NCBI GenBank assembly: GCA_041685355.1
Contig: JAWLFY010000070.1
Span: 1-23,574, forward strand
From: JAWLFY01 sp041685355
GTDB taxonomy: Bacteria > Planctomycetota > Planctomycetia > Pirellulales > Pirellulaceae
Direction of reading: 5' to 3'
DNA length: 23,574 nt
The notes beneath the pieces were generated by a model that saw nothing but the letters and a program-made list of their open reading frames with translations, ran no database searches and was not told the DNA's origin. Each line of letters begins with the position of its first letter. The stretch's first letter is position 1. Shown in pieces: positions 1 through 5,911 of this stretch. Made by a program: the position numbers and the translations under genes.

Positions 1-47
1 CGTTACCCGACTGAGGTCACTTCGCTGCCGATGTTCAATCGTTTCGC

Positions 48-53
48 TACAAT
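48..53 (+). promoter_or_regulatory. -10-like hexamer TACAAT of the first PIN gene
   Basis: TACAAT ends six bases before the ATG at 60, so transcription would begin at or very near the start codon and give a leaderless mRNA. No good -35 is visible at the usual distance. The same spacing recurs at 772-777 and nearly so at 1560-1565. Confidence 0.4.
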
Positions 54-59
54 GGACGC

Positions 60-548
60 ATGGATTCTGTCTACATCGAAACGTCCATCATCAGCTACTT
101 GAGGCAGAAGCCTGCAAAAGAGGTGGTTGCCGCTGCGCACCAACTGCTGACCCACCAATGGTGGGACACGGAACGAGCGAAGTACGACCTTGTCGTCTCA
201 CAATATGTTGTCGACGAGGCTTCGGCTGGCGATCCAACACTGGCTGTCGACCGACTGAACATTTTGGCTGGCATCCCGCGATTGCCCGGCGATCCCGAGA
301 TCGACCGTATTGCTGACGAGATCTTGGCTCGAGCGATCCTGCCGCCCAAAGCGGCAGTTGATGCACTCCATATCGGCACCGTTGCGCATCACCGCATACA
401 ATACTTGCTGACCTGGAATTGCAAGCACATCGCGAACGCGAAGATACTTCCGCGTGTCCACCAAGTGTTGACGGACCTGGGCGTTCCGATTCCTATCATC
501 TGCACCCCGGAGGAGTTGATCGGTGATGATCCAGAAGCCGCAAACTGA
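60..548 (+). CDS. PIN-domain protein, VapC-like toxin (first copy)
   Basis: The 162-residue protein opens with VYIETSIISYL, the first strand of a PIN fold, with Glu7 in place of the usual first Asp. Other likely metal-binding or active-site residues are Glu53 (VVDEAS), Asp101 (AAVDALHIG) and the WNCKHIAN segment around residues 119-126. PIN proteins of VapC type are magnesium-dependent ribonucleases that block translation. That role is inferred from the family. The start at 60 is supported by a -10-like box six bases upstream and no room for a leader. The last codons overlap the next gene by 26 bases and supply its GGAGG. The protein is closely similar in length and motifs to the one at 784-1284, which suggests duplication or repeated capture of the same kind of cassette. 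Confidence 0.82.
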   Translation: MDSVYIETSIISYLRQKPAKEVVAAAHQLLTHQWWDTERAKYDLVVSQYVVDEASAGDPTLAVDRLNILAGIPRLPGDPEIDRIADEILARAILPPKAAVDALHIGTVAHHRIQYLLTWNCKHIANAKILPRVHQVLTDLGVPIPIICTPEELIGDDPEAAN

Positions 549-759
549 TCCCGTTATCGACGAAATACACGCCGTGCGACGCGAAATCTCTGACCGCTTT
601 GGCGGGGATGTCCGTGCGATCGCTGCAGATGCCAATGCTCGAATGCTCGCGTCGGGCTGCCCGATCTGGCAACCGGCGGGTAACCATCCGATGCAACCGA
701 GCGGCGAAGTCGGGCGTTTAGAAGTGGATGATCAACCATCGCCGCCGGCTGATCGGTGA
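523..759 (+). CDS. Small partner of the PIN toxin, putative antitoxin
   Basis: A 78-residue product, starting with GTG at 523 or ATG at 526. A GGAGGAG at 509-515 inside the PIN gene serves as ribosome binding site. The first 45 or so residues (DPVIDEIHAVRREISDRFGG...) look like a short amphipathic helical protein and resemble the start of the partner at 1265. A role as antitoxin is inferred only from position and pairing. I recognise no DNA-binding domain. From about residue 50 the frame runs through the attC-like palindrome 674-768, so the tail (QPSGEVGRL, DDQPSPP.DR) is encoded by the recombination-site-like element. The stop TGA (757-759) lies one base before the GTT end of that element. 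Confidence 0.6.
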   Translation: MMIQKPQTDPVIDEIHAVRREISDRFGGDVRAIAADANARMLASGCPIWQPAGNHPMQPSGEVGRLEVDDQPSPPADR

Positions 760-768
760 CGTTCGCCG
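674..768 (+). repeat. attC-like palindrome 1
   Basis: AAC at 682-684 and GTT at 761-763 mark the ends. The inner arms pair CCGAGCGGCGA with TCGCCGCCGG, leaving one extrahelical A, and the outer arms pair CATCCGAT with ATCGGTG, leaving one extrahelical T. The loop is about 30 bases. The outer box is imperfect (GGCGGGTAAC against GTTCGCC). Confidence 0.65.
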
Positions 769-771
769 TGG

Positions 772-777
772 TAAGCT
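772..777 (+). promoter_or_regulatory. -10-like hexamer TAAGCT of the second PIN gene
   Basis: TAAGCT ends exactly six bases before the ATG at 784, the same geometry as TACAAT at 48-53. It lies just behind the GTT end of palindrome 1, so the cassette carries its own promoter close to its 5' edge. The -35 region is not recognisable. Confidence 0.3.
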
Positions 778-783
778 TTCACG

Positions 784-1284
784 ATGGACAAGCTCTACAT
801 CGAAACATCGATTGTCAGCTACGCGACTGCTCGGCCAAGTCGTGACATCACGATAGCCGGCCTACAGCAGCAGGCACGGGATTGGTGGGCGAAGGAACGG
901 CACCAGTTCAACCTTGTCACATCCCAGCTCACGCTTGACGAAGCGGGTGATGGCGATCCGGCCGCTGCGGCGGTCCGGCTAGAACTGCTGGATAGGCTTT
1001 CGCTAATCGACATCAACGCCGACGTGGTATCGCTGGCAAGACGCTTGATTGAAGCCCACGCAATGCCTGAGAAAGCCGCTGCGGACTCCATTCACGTTGC
1101 CGCTGCCGCACTGGGTGGGGTAAAATACCTGCTGACACTGAATTGTCGGCACATTGCCAACGCACACGAATTGCCCCGGATTTATGATCTGCTGGACCAA
1201 GAGGGGCTCGGGCAACTGCTGATCTGCACTCCCGCCGAGTTTCTAGGCGCACAGGGCGAGCAAAATGACGGATCCGATTCTTGA
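784..1284 (+). CDS. PIN-domain protein, VapC-like toxin (second copy)
   Basis: The 166-residue protein has the same layout as the first PIN protein: LYIETSIVSY at the start (Glu7), LDEAGDGDP around Glu53, AADSIHVAAA around Asp101, then YLLTLNCRHIANA. The key residues fall at identical positions in both proteins, while the intervening sequence has diverged strongly. The two are therefore related family members and not a recent copy. A magnesium-dependent ribonuclease toxin is the family expectation. The gene starts 23 bases after the GTT of palindrome 1 and overlaps the small downstream gene by 20 bases. Confidence 0.82.
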   Translation: MDKLYIETSIVSYATARPSRDITIAGLQQQARDWWAKERHQFNLVTSQLTLDEAGDGDPAAAAVRLELLDRLSLIDINADVVSLARRLIEAHAMPEKAAADSIHVAAAALGGVKYLLTLNCRHIANAHELPRIYDLLDQEGLGQLLICTPAEFLGAQGEQNDGSDS

Positions 1285-1483
1285 CGAACTGCATGAAACG
1301 CGACGCCGGTTGCTGGCGGACGCTGGTGGCACTCTGGAAGGGCTGGCTGCCAGTTTGCAGGAGCATCAGCGTGACTCGGGGCGGCAGATCTTAGAAGCCC
1401 GACGAACCATCCGATGCACGGGAGCGGCGAAGTCGACCGATTTGCCAATGGAAGATCAACCGTCGCCGCCCCGTGATCGGTGA
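1265..1483 (+). CDS. Small partner of the second PIN toxin, putative antitoxin
   Basis: A 72-residue product beginning MTDPILDELHETRRRLLADAGG. It resembles the first half of the protein at 523-759 (DP.(I/L)DE(I/L)H..RR). The second half is read through palindrome 2 and ends STDLPMEDQPSPPRDR, almost the same tail as the first partner. The matching tails therefore reflect a shared DNA element, not necessarily a protein function. The stop TGA (1481-1483) again lies one base before the GTT. An antitoxin role is inferred from pairing with the PIN gene. Confidence 0.58.
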   Translation: MTDPILDELHETRRRLLADAGGTLEGLAASLQEHQRDSGRQILEARRTIRCTGAAKSTDLPMEDQPSPPRDR

Positions 1484-1492
1484 CGTTCGTCG
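1400..1492 (+). repeat. attC-like palindrome 2 (best preserved)
   Basis: The outer boxes CGACGAAC (1400-1407) and GTTCGTCG (1485-1492) are perfect reverse complements. Inside, CATCCGAT faces ATCGGTG with one extrahelical T, and ACGGGAGCGGCGA faces TCGCCGCCCCGT with one extrahelical A. The loop is about 30 bases. Two unpaired bases on one arm only are the structural hallmark of integron attC sites. Confidence 0.72.
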
Positions 1493-1536
1493 TGTCGATC
1501 CAGCGGGCCGCCGGTTTTTCGCGAGCCGACGCGGAT

Positions 1537-1565
1537 TTGCTGGCCTCCTCCACGCGAGGTACAAT
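1537..1565 (+). promoter_or_regulatory. Sigma70-like promoter of the third cassette
   Basis: TTGCTG (1537-1542), a 17-base spacer, then TACAAT (1560-1565). The -10 ends seven bases before the ATG at 1573, so the transcript would be leaderless or nearly so from that codon. Confidence 0.5.
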
Positions 1566-1572
1566 TGTTCAC

Positions 1573-1815
1573 ATGGAGGAGCCGATGACACTCGAGTCGA
1601 TACTTAGCGGACTTAGCCACAGCGAAAAGCTCGCTGCGATGGATTTGCTCTGGCGCGATCTCTCGCGCGAACCGTCGCGTTACGTCTCACCGGAGTGGCA
1701 CGGACGAATCATTGCGGATCGGTTGGCGAATCCTGAACCGGGCGAGCGATTGACGCTCAGGGACGCCAAGGCGGAAGTCAAGGAACGGCTCGATGCGCGT
1801 CGAACTCAGGGTTGA
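1573..1815 (+). CDS. Addiction module antitoxin (PF09720-like)
   Basis: From the ATG at 1573 the product has 80 residues: MEEPMTLESILSGLSHSEKL..., then MDLLWRDLS, the segment SPEWHGRIIADRL, and GERLTLRDAKAEVKERL. This matches the small 'addiction module component' family paired with RelE/ParE toxins, whose members share P.WH and a C-terminal helix. The start is ambiguous. ATG 1573 fits the promoter seven bases upstream (leaderless), while ATG 1585 has GGAGGA four bases upstream and gives a more usual family N-terminus (MTLESIL). The open frame goes further up to 1480, but that part lies in palindrome 2. The gene overlaps the toxin by 23 bases. Confidence 0.78.
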   Translation: MEEPMTLESILSGLSHSEKLAAMDLLWRDLSREPSRYVSPEWHGRIIADRLANPEPGERLTLRDAKAEVKERLDARRTQG

Positions 1816-2095
1816 GGCGCGGCACGATTTGACTGAGGGGGCTGCGTTTTACGAGGCCCAGCGGGCCGGGCTTGGTGATTACTTCATTGATTGTCTGTTT
1901 TCGGAGCTGGAGTCGTTAGAATCTCAGGGTGGGATTCACGAGGTCGTTTACGGCCTGCATCGGAAACTTTCGGAACGATTTCCATTTGCGATGTACTATC
2001 TTGTCGCCGATCAGGTGGTTGATGTCGTGGCGATACTGGATTGCCGGCGCGACCCAAAGGCGATTGCTCGGCGACTCGGACGAACCATGCGTTGA
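1793..2095 (+). CDS. RelE/ParE-family toxin
   Basis: A 100-residue protein with the features of the RelE/ParE superfamily: an early strand (VELRVEARHDL), helix FYEAQRAGLGDYFIDCL, then YGLHRKLSERFPFAMYYLV and VDVVAILDCRRDPKAIARRL, with the late aromatic and Arg/His-rich region of the family. These toxins act either as mRNA interferases at the ribosome or as gyrase poisons. The sequence does not settle which. The start overlaps the antitoxin's last codons. The stop TGA lies inside the left arm of palindrome 3, so the last few residues (GRTMR) are encoded by that element. Confidence 0.85.
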   Translation: MRVELRVEARHDLTEGAAFYEAQRAGLGDYFIDCLFSELESLESQGGIHEVVYGLHRKLSERFPFAMYYLVADQVVDVVAILDCRRDPKAIARRLGRTMR

Positions 2096-2170
2096 ACGGG
2101 AGCGGCGGGTGGCAGCTTCATCGACATGGACAGCACATTCCCGCCGCCCCGTTACCGCCGCCGTTCCGCC
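2078..2170 (+). repeat. attC-like palindrome 3
   Basis: GGACGAAC (2078-2085) opens and GTTCCGCC (2163-2170) closes the element, with 77 bases between the AAC and GTT triplets. The inner arms AACGGGAGCGGCGGG and CCCGCCGCCCCGTT pair fully except for one extrahelical A, at the same place as in copies 1 and 2. The segment between inner arm and outer box pairs less well here. Confidence 0.65.
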
Positions 2171-2641
2171 TGTCGGTCCTCACGCTTCCGATCGTGCTCG
2201 TACTCAGCCGCTTGCGGCGGTACTCGTACTCGTAATCGAATCTGATTCGGCCCGGAGATGTTGTGGTTCCGCCCTCCTCGTTCATGATGTCGAGCTCGGC
2301 TGCTCGTCGTCTCGCATGCCCAGCCCCGGCGAGTACGAGTACGAGTACCGCTTCGCTGAGTACGAGCACGAGATGCGCGGTCGATTGATGTGCGGTCCTT
2401 CGTTGGCAAGGCCGCTGGTCCGACCGAGATCGATCGCTTCGTTTACCACTCTTTGTCCCGAATGGGATCGCGACTTGGCCGCCCCAGACCACCCGTGGTC
2501 ACCAAGACGTCGCCGCTGCCCGGATCTGGATACTCGAATTGCCCGGGCGAGAACGATGCGCGGTCCCTTGCGGTCGGGTATCTTGGTGGTGCGGAAATCG
2601 ATCTTACCGGGAGACCGAATGCCGCATCGAAACACACGACA
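2171..2641 (+). other. Cassette interval without a recognisable gene
   Basis: This interval between palindromes 3 and 4 holds several open frames on both strands. None looks like a known protein, none has the promoter geometry of the neighbouring cassettes, and most contain low-complexity Tyr/Glu/Ser runs caused by the TACTCG-rich inverted repeat at 2191-2375. A decayed or non-coding cassette is the simplest reading. Confidence 0.5.
2191..2375. repeat. Long inverted repeat rich in TACTCG units
   Basis: The left arm (2191-2238) reads TCGTGCTCGTACTCAGC, then GGTACTCGTACTCGTA. The right arm (2329-2375) is its reverse complement with a few small gaps in the middle. Each arm is about 47 bp and the spacer about 90 bp. 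The arms could form a long cruciform or RNA hairpin. I found no transposase or terminal direct repeats. Confidence 0.7.
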
Positions 2642-2729
2642 GCGGAACCATGCGGTCAACCCGAGACCTCATCAAGCCTGTTGGTGAGGGTCGACGATCC
2701 CTTCGGCCCGCTGATCGCCGACGTTCCGC
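2642..2729 (+). repeat. attC-like palindrome 4 (diverged)
   Basis: GCGGAAC (2642-2648) and GTTCCGC (2723-2729) are perfect reverse complements, with 74 bases between the AAC and GTT triplets. The AACCATGCG start matches copy 3. The inner arms are weak (GCGGTCA against TGATCGC, CCGA against TCGG). Its assignment rests on the outer boxes, spacing and position. Confidence 0.45.
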
Positions 2730-2777
2730 CGACTGGATTCACGCGACTGGGCTGTTTTTCTCGTGTTTCCTCGTCCG

Positions 2778-2807
2778 TTTCCGCATCTTTCCGGGCGATG
2801 GTAGACT
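2778..2807 (+). promoter_or_regulatory. Possible promoter of the last cassette
   Basis: TTTCCG (2778-2783), an 18-base gap and TAGACT (2802-2807) lie upstream of the antitoxin at 2835. Both boxes match poorly, so this is tentative. Unlike the other cassettes it would leave a leader of about 20 bases. Confidence 0.25.
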
Positions 2808-2834
2808 GAGGCACCCTCGAAAACGGATCGACCT

Positions 2835-3044
2835 ATGTCACTTCAAGAATCTCTTCGTGCACTACCGCCCGATCAAAAGCTCGCGATCGTTACGGAGCTT
2901 TGGGATGACTTAGCGGCGTCAGCGCAGCTGACATTGCCAGAAGACGAACTGGCAGAGATGAGCCGCAGACGCGATGAACTGCTGGCGAACCCAGAAATCG
3001 CAATTGATGCCGACGAGGTTTGGCGCCGAGTTGATGGCGACTGA
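2835..3044 (+). CDS. Addiction module antitoxin (PF09720-like), second copy
   Basis: A 69-residue protein, MSLQESLRALPPDQKLAIVTELWDDLA..., with the LPPDQKL.IV.ELWDDLA start and the ending AIDADEVWRRV that characterise the short addiction-module antitoxin family. It is presumed to bind and neutralise the following toxin. No clear Shine-Dalgarno is present. It overlaps the toxin start by 11 bases (GATGGCGACTGA), which implies translational coupling. It shares architecture but little sequence with the antitoxin at 1573-1815. Confidence 0.82.
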   Translation: MSLQESLRALPPDQKLAIVTELWDDLAASAQLTLPEDELAEMSRRRDELLANPEIAIDADEVWRRVDGD

Positions 3045-3375
3045 ACGATACCATCCGCTCTTCGCGAGTGACTTGGCGGCCGCATGCTCGTATTACGATT
3101 CGATCGCAGAAACGCTTGGGAATCGCTTTCGCGGAAATGTCCGCTCCATAATTCAAACCGTGGTCGAGCGACCGGAATCGTTCGCTCGCATCGGCGGTGG
3201 ATTTCGCGGTGCGTTGGTTCATCGCTTCCCGTATGTGGTTGTCTTCACTAACGATGACGGCATTCCTACGATTTTCGGTTTGCGACACGCTGCATCCGAC
3301 CGCAGAGATTGGTTCAGTCGTACGATACCATTAGCGAGCGGCGAACCAGACGATGCACGTGAGCCGCCGAGTTGA
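3034..3375 (+). CDS. RelE/ParE-like toxin, second copy
   Basis: From the ATG at 3034 (overlapping the antitoxin stop) the product has 113 residues. Segments ASDLAAACSYYDSIAETLGNRF, FARIGGGFRGALVHRFPYVVVF and IPTIFGLRHAASDRRDW follow the order of the RelE/ParE fold: helix, strands, then late H and R/W residues. The frame is open further upstream to 2974, but that start would lie deep inside the antitoxin gene. The C-terminal stretch after ASGE is encoded by the left arm of palindrome 5, so the tail DDAREPPS is probably not part of the conserved fold. Confidence 0.78.
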   Translation: MATERYHPLFASDLAAACSYYDSIAETLGNRFRGNVRSIIQTVVERPESFARIGGGFRGALVHRFPYVVVFTNDDGIPTIFGLRHAASDRRDWFSRTIPLASGEPDDAREPPS

Positions 3376-3430
3376 GTTCTTTGAAGTGGTGGATCGCTCG
3401 CGGCGGCCACGTGATCGTAATCGTTCGTCG
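3340..3430 (+). repeat. attC-like palindrome 5, end of the array
   Basis: GCGAAC (3341-3346) and GTTCGTC (3423-3429) form the outer pair, with 76 bases between the AAC and GTT triplets. Inner arms ACGTGAGCCGCCG and CGGCGGCCACGT pair with one extrahelical A, as in copies 1-3, and ACGAT pairs with ATCGT. After it comes a 67-bp stretch without features and then a minus-strand gene. Confidence 0.65.
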
Positions 3431-3497
3431 GCGGCGCGTTCCCGGTGACGGCTGTTCTTGAAGATCAAGTGTACTGGTTCAGCGGAGACGCCCGATG

Positions 3498-4181
3498 TCA
3501 AAGTTCGAACGAGCCGCCGACTTGCAACACGACGGGGGCCGCGCCGGTTTCCTTTTCGACGCGATCGGCCCATCGGTCGACGTCTTGGGCGATCGGTGGC
3601 CAAGTGCCGTAGTGGCACGGCAGCACCGCTTTCGGCTCGATCAGCTTGATCGCTCGGATCGAATCGTCGATCCCCATCGTGAACAGGTCGCCGATCGGCA
3701 GCACCGCCAAATCGACCCCTCCCGCGTACAGCTTCATGTCGCTGAATAAGGCGGTGTCACACGCGAAGTAGACGCGGGTGTCGCCCAGGGTGAGTAGGAA
3801 CCCGGCCGGATTGCCGCCGTTGGAGCCGTCGGGGAGCATACTGCTGTGTAGCGCCGGGATCATCTTCACGTGGCCGAATTCGGTGTCGACGCCGCCGCCG
3901 AGGTTCATCCCGATACCGCCTTCGATGCCGTGCTTCTCGCTGAACCACTGCACGATCTCGAAATTGGTGATCAGGGTCGCGTCGTTCGCCTTGATGATCT
4001 GGGCGGCATCGGCGACGTGATCGAAGTGGCCGTGCGAGACGAGCACGTGTGAGACGTCTCGGAAGTCCTCGGGCTTCGTCGTCGCCGACGGGTTCTCGGT
4101 CAAGAACGGGTCGAGCAGGACGCGATGTCGGTCGGTTTCGATCAGCCAGCTGGCGTGGCCGAGCCAAGTCACTTTCGTCAT
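3498..4181 (-). CDS. UPF0173 metal-dependent hydrolase (metallo-beta-lactamase fold)
   Basis: The 227-residue protein starts VTWLGHASWLIE and carries the metal-binding motif HGHFDH at residues 50-55. Further likely ligands are the His of IPALHSS, the Asp of YFACDTA and the His of LPCHYGT, in the order seen in UlaG-like hydrolases. The length is typical of the family (about 225-235). The substrate is unknown for most members. A GGAG lies a few bases before the ATG at 4181. The gene converges on the cassette array and has no obvious partner. Its GC content and codon use match the rest of the chromosome, so it is likely outside the mobile region. Confidence 0.92.
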   Translation of the reverse strand: MTKVTWLGHASWLIETDRHRVLLDPFLTENPSATTKPEDFRDVSHVLVSHGHFDHVADAAQIIKANDATLITNFEIVQWFSEKHGIEGGIGMNLGGGVDTEFGHVKMIPALHSSMLPDGSNGGNPAGFLLTLGDTRVYFACDTALFSDMKLYAGGVDLAVLPIGDLFTMGIDDSIRAIKLIEPKAVLPCHYGTWPPIAQDVDRWADRVEKETGAAPVVLQVGGSFEL

Positions 4182-4461
4182 CGGAGGCTCCGGCGGGTTC
4201 GGGAGGTGTCGTGTTTGGGCGGCCGCGGTTTCCGAACGGGCAAGGTCATCACAAGGGTCGTGAGGTGCGAGGCGTTCGTGACGCGATACGCGGGGTTTCA
4301 GAATGACGTCACTCCGCGTCGAGGGTCAACCGCCCGAGACGGTGGCGGGGGACGATGCGGCCGCGCCGAGTGCAGAGACCGGACGGCTTTCGCCGTGCCG
4401 CTATTGGGGGGGGTGGGCGTGCGAGGGCGGAGGGTCGTGGTTGGGGGTTCCCGCCCGTTGT

Positions 4462-5694
4462 TTACTCGGAGTCGAACCGTTCGCCTCGCAGGCGGGCGAT
4501 CTCCATCGCGTCCTTGTCGCCACGTCCGGAGAGGCAGACGACGAGGTGTTGATCGGGCGACATTTCGGCCGCCAAACGGAACGCCTCGGCGACGGCGTGG
4601 CTCGTCTCGAGTGCCGCGATGATCCCTTCGGTCTTTGCCAGTCGGTCGAACGCCTGCATCGCCTGGTCGTCGCCGCAATCGGTGTAGCGGACGCGGCCGG
4701 TGTCTTTCCAGTAACTGTGTTCGGGGCCGACGCCGGGGTAATCGAGTCCGGCGCTCATCGAGTGGACGTCGCACGTTTGCCCGTCTTCGTCCTGCATCAC
4801 GTAGCTGAAGCTGCCGTGCAGCACGCCGGGGCGTCCGTGCGAGAGGGGTGACGCGTGGTCGCCAGGTTTGCCGCCGCGGCCGCCGGCTTCCACGCCGTAC
4901 AGTTCGACGCCGTCGTCTTCGATGAGGGGGTAAAACATCCCCGCGGCGTTGCTGCCGCCCCCGACACAGGCGACGACGCGGTCGGGCAACTTCCCGATCG
5001 ATTCCAGGCATTGCGCGCGGGTTTCGCGCCCGATCACCGCTTGGAAGTCGCGGACCATCATCGGGAAGGGGTGCGGGCCGATCACGCTGCCGATGATGTA
5101 GTGGGTCGATTCGACTGACGACATCCAGTCCCGCATCGCCTCGTTGACCGCATCGCGGAGGGTTCGCGAGCCGCTTTCGACGGGCGAGATCTGGGCGCCC
5201 ATCAGTCGCATGCTGAAGACGTTCGGTTTTTGTCGACGGATGTCTTCCGCGCCCATGTAAACCGTACATGGCAACCCGAAGTGTGCGCACGCGGTTGCGG
5301 ACGCGACGCCGTGTTGTCCGGCACCGGTTTCGGCGATCACGCGGGTCTTCCCCATCCGCATCGTCAACAACGCTTGGCCGAGGGTGTTGTTGATCTTGTG
5401 GGCACCGGTGTGGTTCAGGTCTTCCCGCTTGAGCCAGATTTGGCCGCCGCCGATCGAGTCGCTGAGTCGACGCGCGTGATACAGTGGGCTGGGTCGGCCG
5501 ACGAACGTCTTCAGCAGCGAGTCGAGTTCCCGTTGGAATTCGGGATCCCGCTTGGCCCGCTCGTACTCGTCGGCGAGTTGGTCGAGGGCGTGGGTCAGCG
5601 TTTCCGGGACGAAGCGGCCGCCGAAATCGCCGAACCGTCCCCGCTGGTCAGGAACGGTCGCGGAAGCTTGAGGTTCGACGGGGGCGGTGCTCAT
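4462..5694 (-). CDS. trpB: Tryptophan synthase beta chain
   Basis: The beta subunit condenses indole with L-serine to make tryptophan, using PLP. From the ATG at 5694 the protein has 410 residues. Key elements are GDFGGRFVPETL near residue 22, HKINNTLGQALL with the PLP lysine at 100, ETGAGQHG with Glu122, and the phosphate-binding GGGSNAAGMF. The end, SGRGDKDAMEIARLR, is complete. The open frame extends another 33 codons upstream, but that stretch is Pro/Arg/Ser-rich and unlike TrpB, so the start MSTAPVEPQ is preferred. No trpA is adjacent on either side. No strong Shine-Dalgarno is seen. A 280-bp gap without a supported gene separates it from the metallo-hydrolase. Confidence 0.96.
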   Translation of the reverse strand: MSTAPVEPQASATVPDQRGRFGDFGGRFVPETLTHALDQLADEYERAKRDPEFQRELDSLLKTFVGRPSPLYHARRLSDSIGGGQIWLKREDLNHTGAHKINNTLGQALLTMRMGKTRVIAETGAGQHGVASATACAHFGLPCTVYMGAEDIRRQKPNVFSMRLMGAQISPVESGSRTLRDAVNEAMRDWMSSVESTHYIIGSVIGPHPFPMMVRDFQAVIGRETRAQCLESIGKLPDRVVACVGGGSNAAGMFYPLIEDDGVELYGVEAGGRGGKPGDHASPLSHGRPGVLHGSFSYVMQDEDGQTCDVHSMSAGLDYPGVGPEHSYWKDTGRVRYTDCGDDQAMQAFDRLAKTEGIIAALETSHAVAEAFRLAAEMSPDQHLVVCLSGRGDKDAMEIARLRGERFDSE

Positions 5695-5754
5695 GGGGAG
5701 GCGACTCGGGTTCGGAGGGTGGCTTGCCGGGGGGCGGAACGCGGTTGAAAGACG

Positions 5755-5788
5755 GCGTCGGGAACGGGGCGTCGGGAACGGGGCGTCG
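5755..5788. repeat. Short tandem repeat upstream of trpB
   Basis: A 14-bp unit GCGTCGGGAACGGG is repeated about 2.4 times in the divergent intergenic region between trpB and the DUF429 gene. Confidence 0.8.
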
Positions 5789-5911
5789 TACAAGTTTGAT
5801 GGATGGATTGTCGCTGGGAATCAAGATTTGGTCAACGCAACGGGACCCCCGGCACGCGGGGGGAGTCGATCCGGAGGGGCCGCGAATCGGCCGAAGGATT
5901 GTGAGCCTGAG

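Larger units (their letters stand above)
1..3430 (+). mobile_element. Integron-like array of toxin-antitoxin gene cassettes
   Basis: Five imperfect palindromes of 88-95 bp lie in the same orientation. Each starts near an AAC triplet and ends near a GTT triplet, with 74-77 bases between the triplets. GTT-to-GTT distances are 724, 678, 560 and 700 bp, which is cassette-sized. Four of the five intervals hold a two-gene toxin-antitoxin-like unit on +, and each downstream gene runs into the palindrome. This is the known layout of integron cassettes (ORF plus attC). The window opens with CGTTACCC, which could be the tail of a further site, so the array likely extends left. It ends at 3430, before a minus-strand housekeeping-type gene. 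GC content is visibly lower than in the rest of the window. No integrase or attI is visible, so the assignment to an integron is an inference. A family of palindromic repeats that merely travels with TA genes is the alternative. Confidence 0.6.

Noticed and set aside
1929..2687. Long open frame on + (252 codons) across the end of the first ParE-like gene and the inverted repeat
   Set aside because: It overlaps the toxin gene in another frame, runs through palindrome 3 and the TACTCG repeat, and shows low-complexity and Arg-rich composition with no family resemblance.
2390..2809. 139-codon frame on + as a possible cassette gene
   Set aside because: It crosses palindrome 4 into the promoter region of the next cassette and resembles no known protein. 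I keep the interval as gene-less, with some doubt.
4383..4396. Terminator hairpin (ACGGC, TTTC, GCCGT) behind trpB
   Set aside because: The stem has only five pairs and no U-run follows on the minus strand, so it is too weak to call.
4298..5290. Long Arg-rich frame on the minus strand overlapping trpB
   Set aside because: It is a shadow of trpB in another frame, with composition typical of a GC-rich antisense or off-frame reading.
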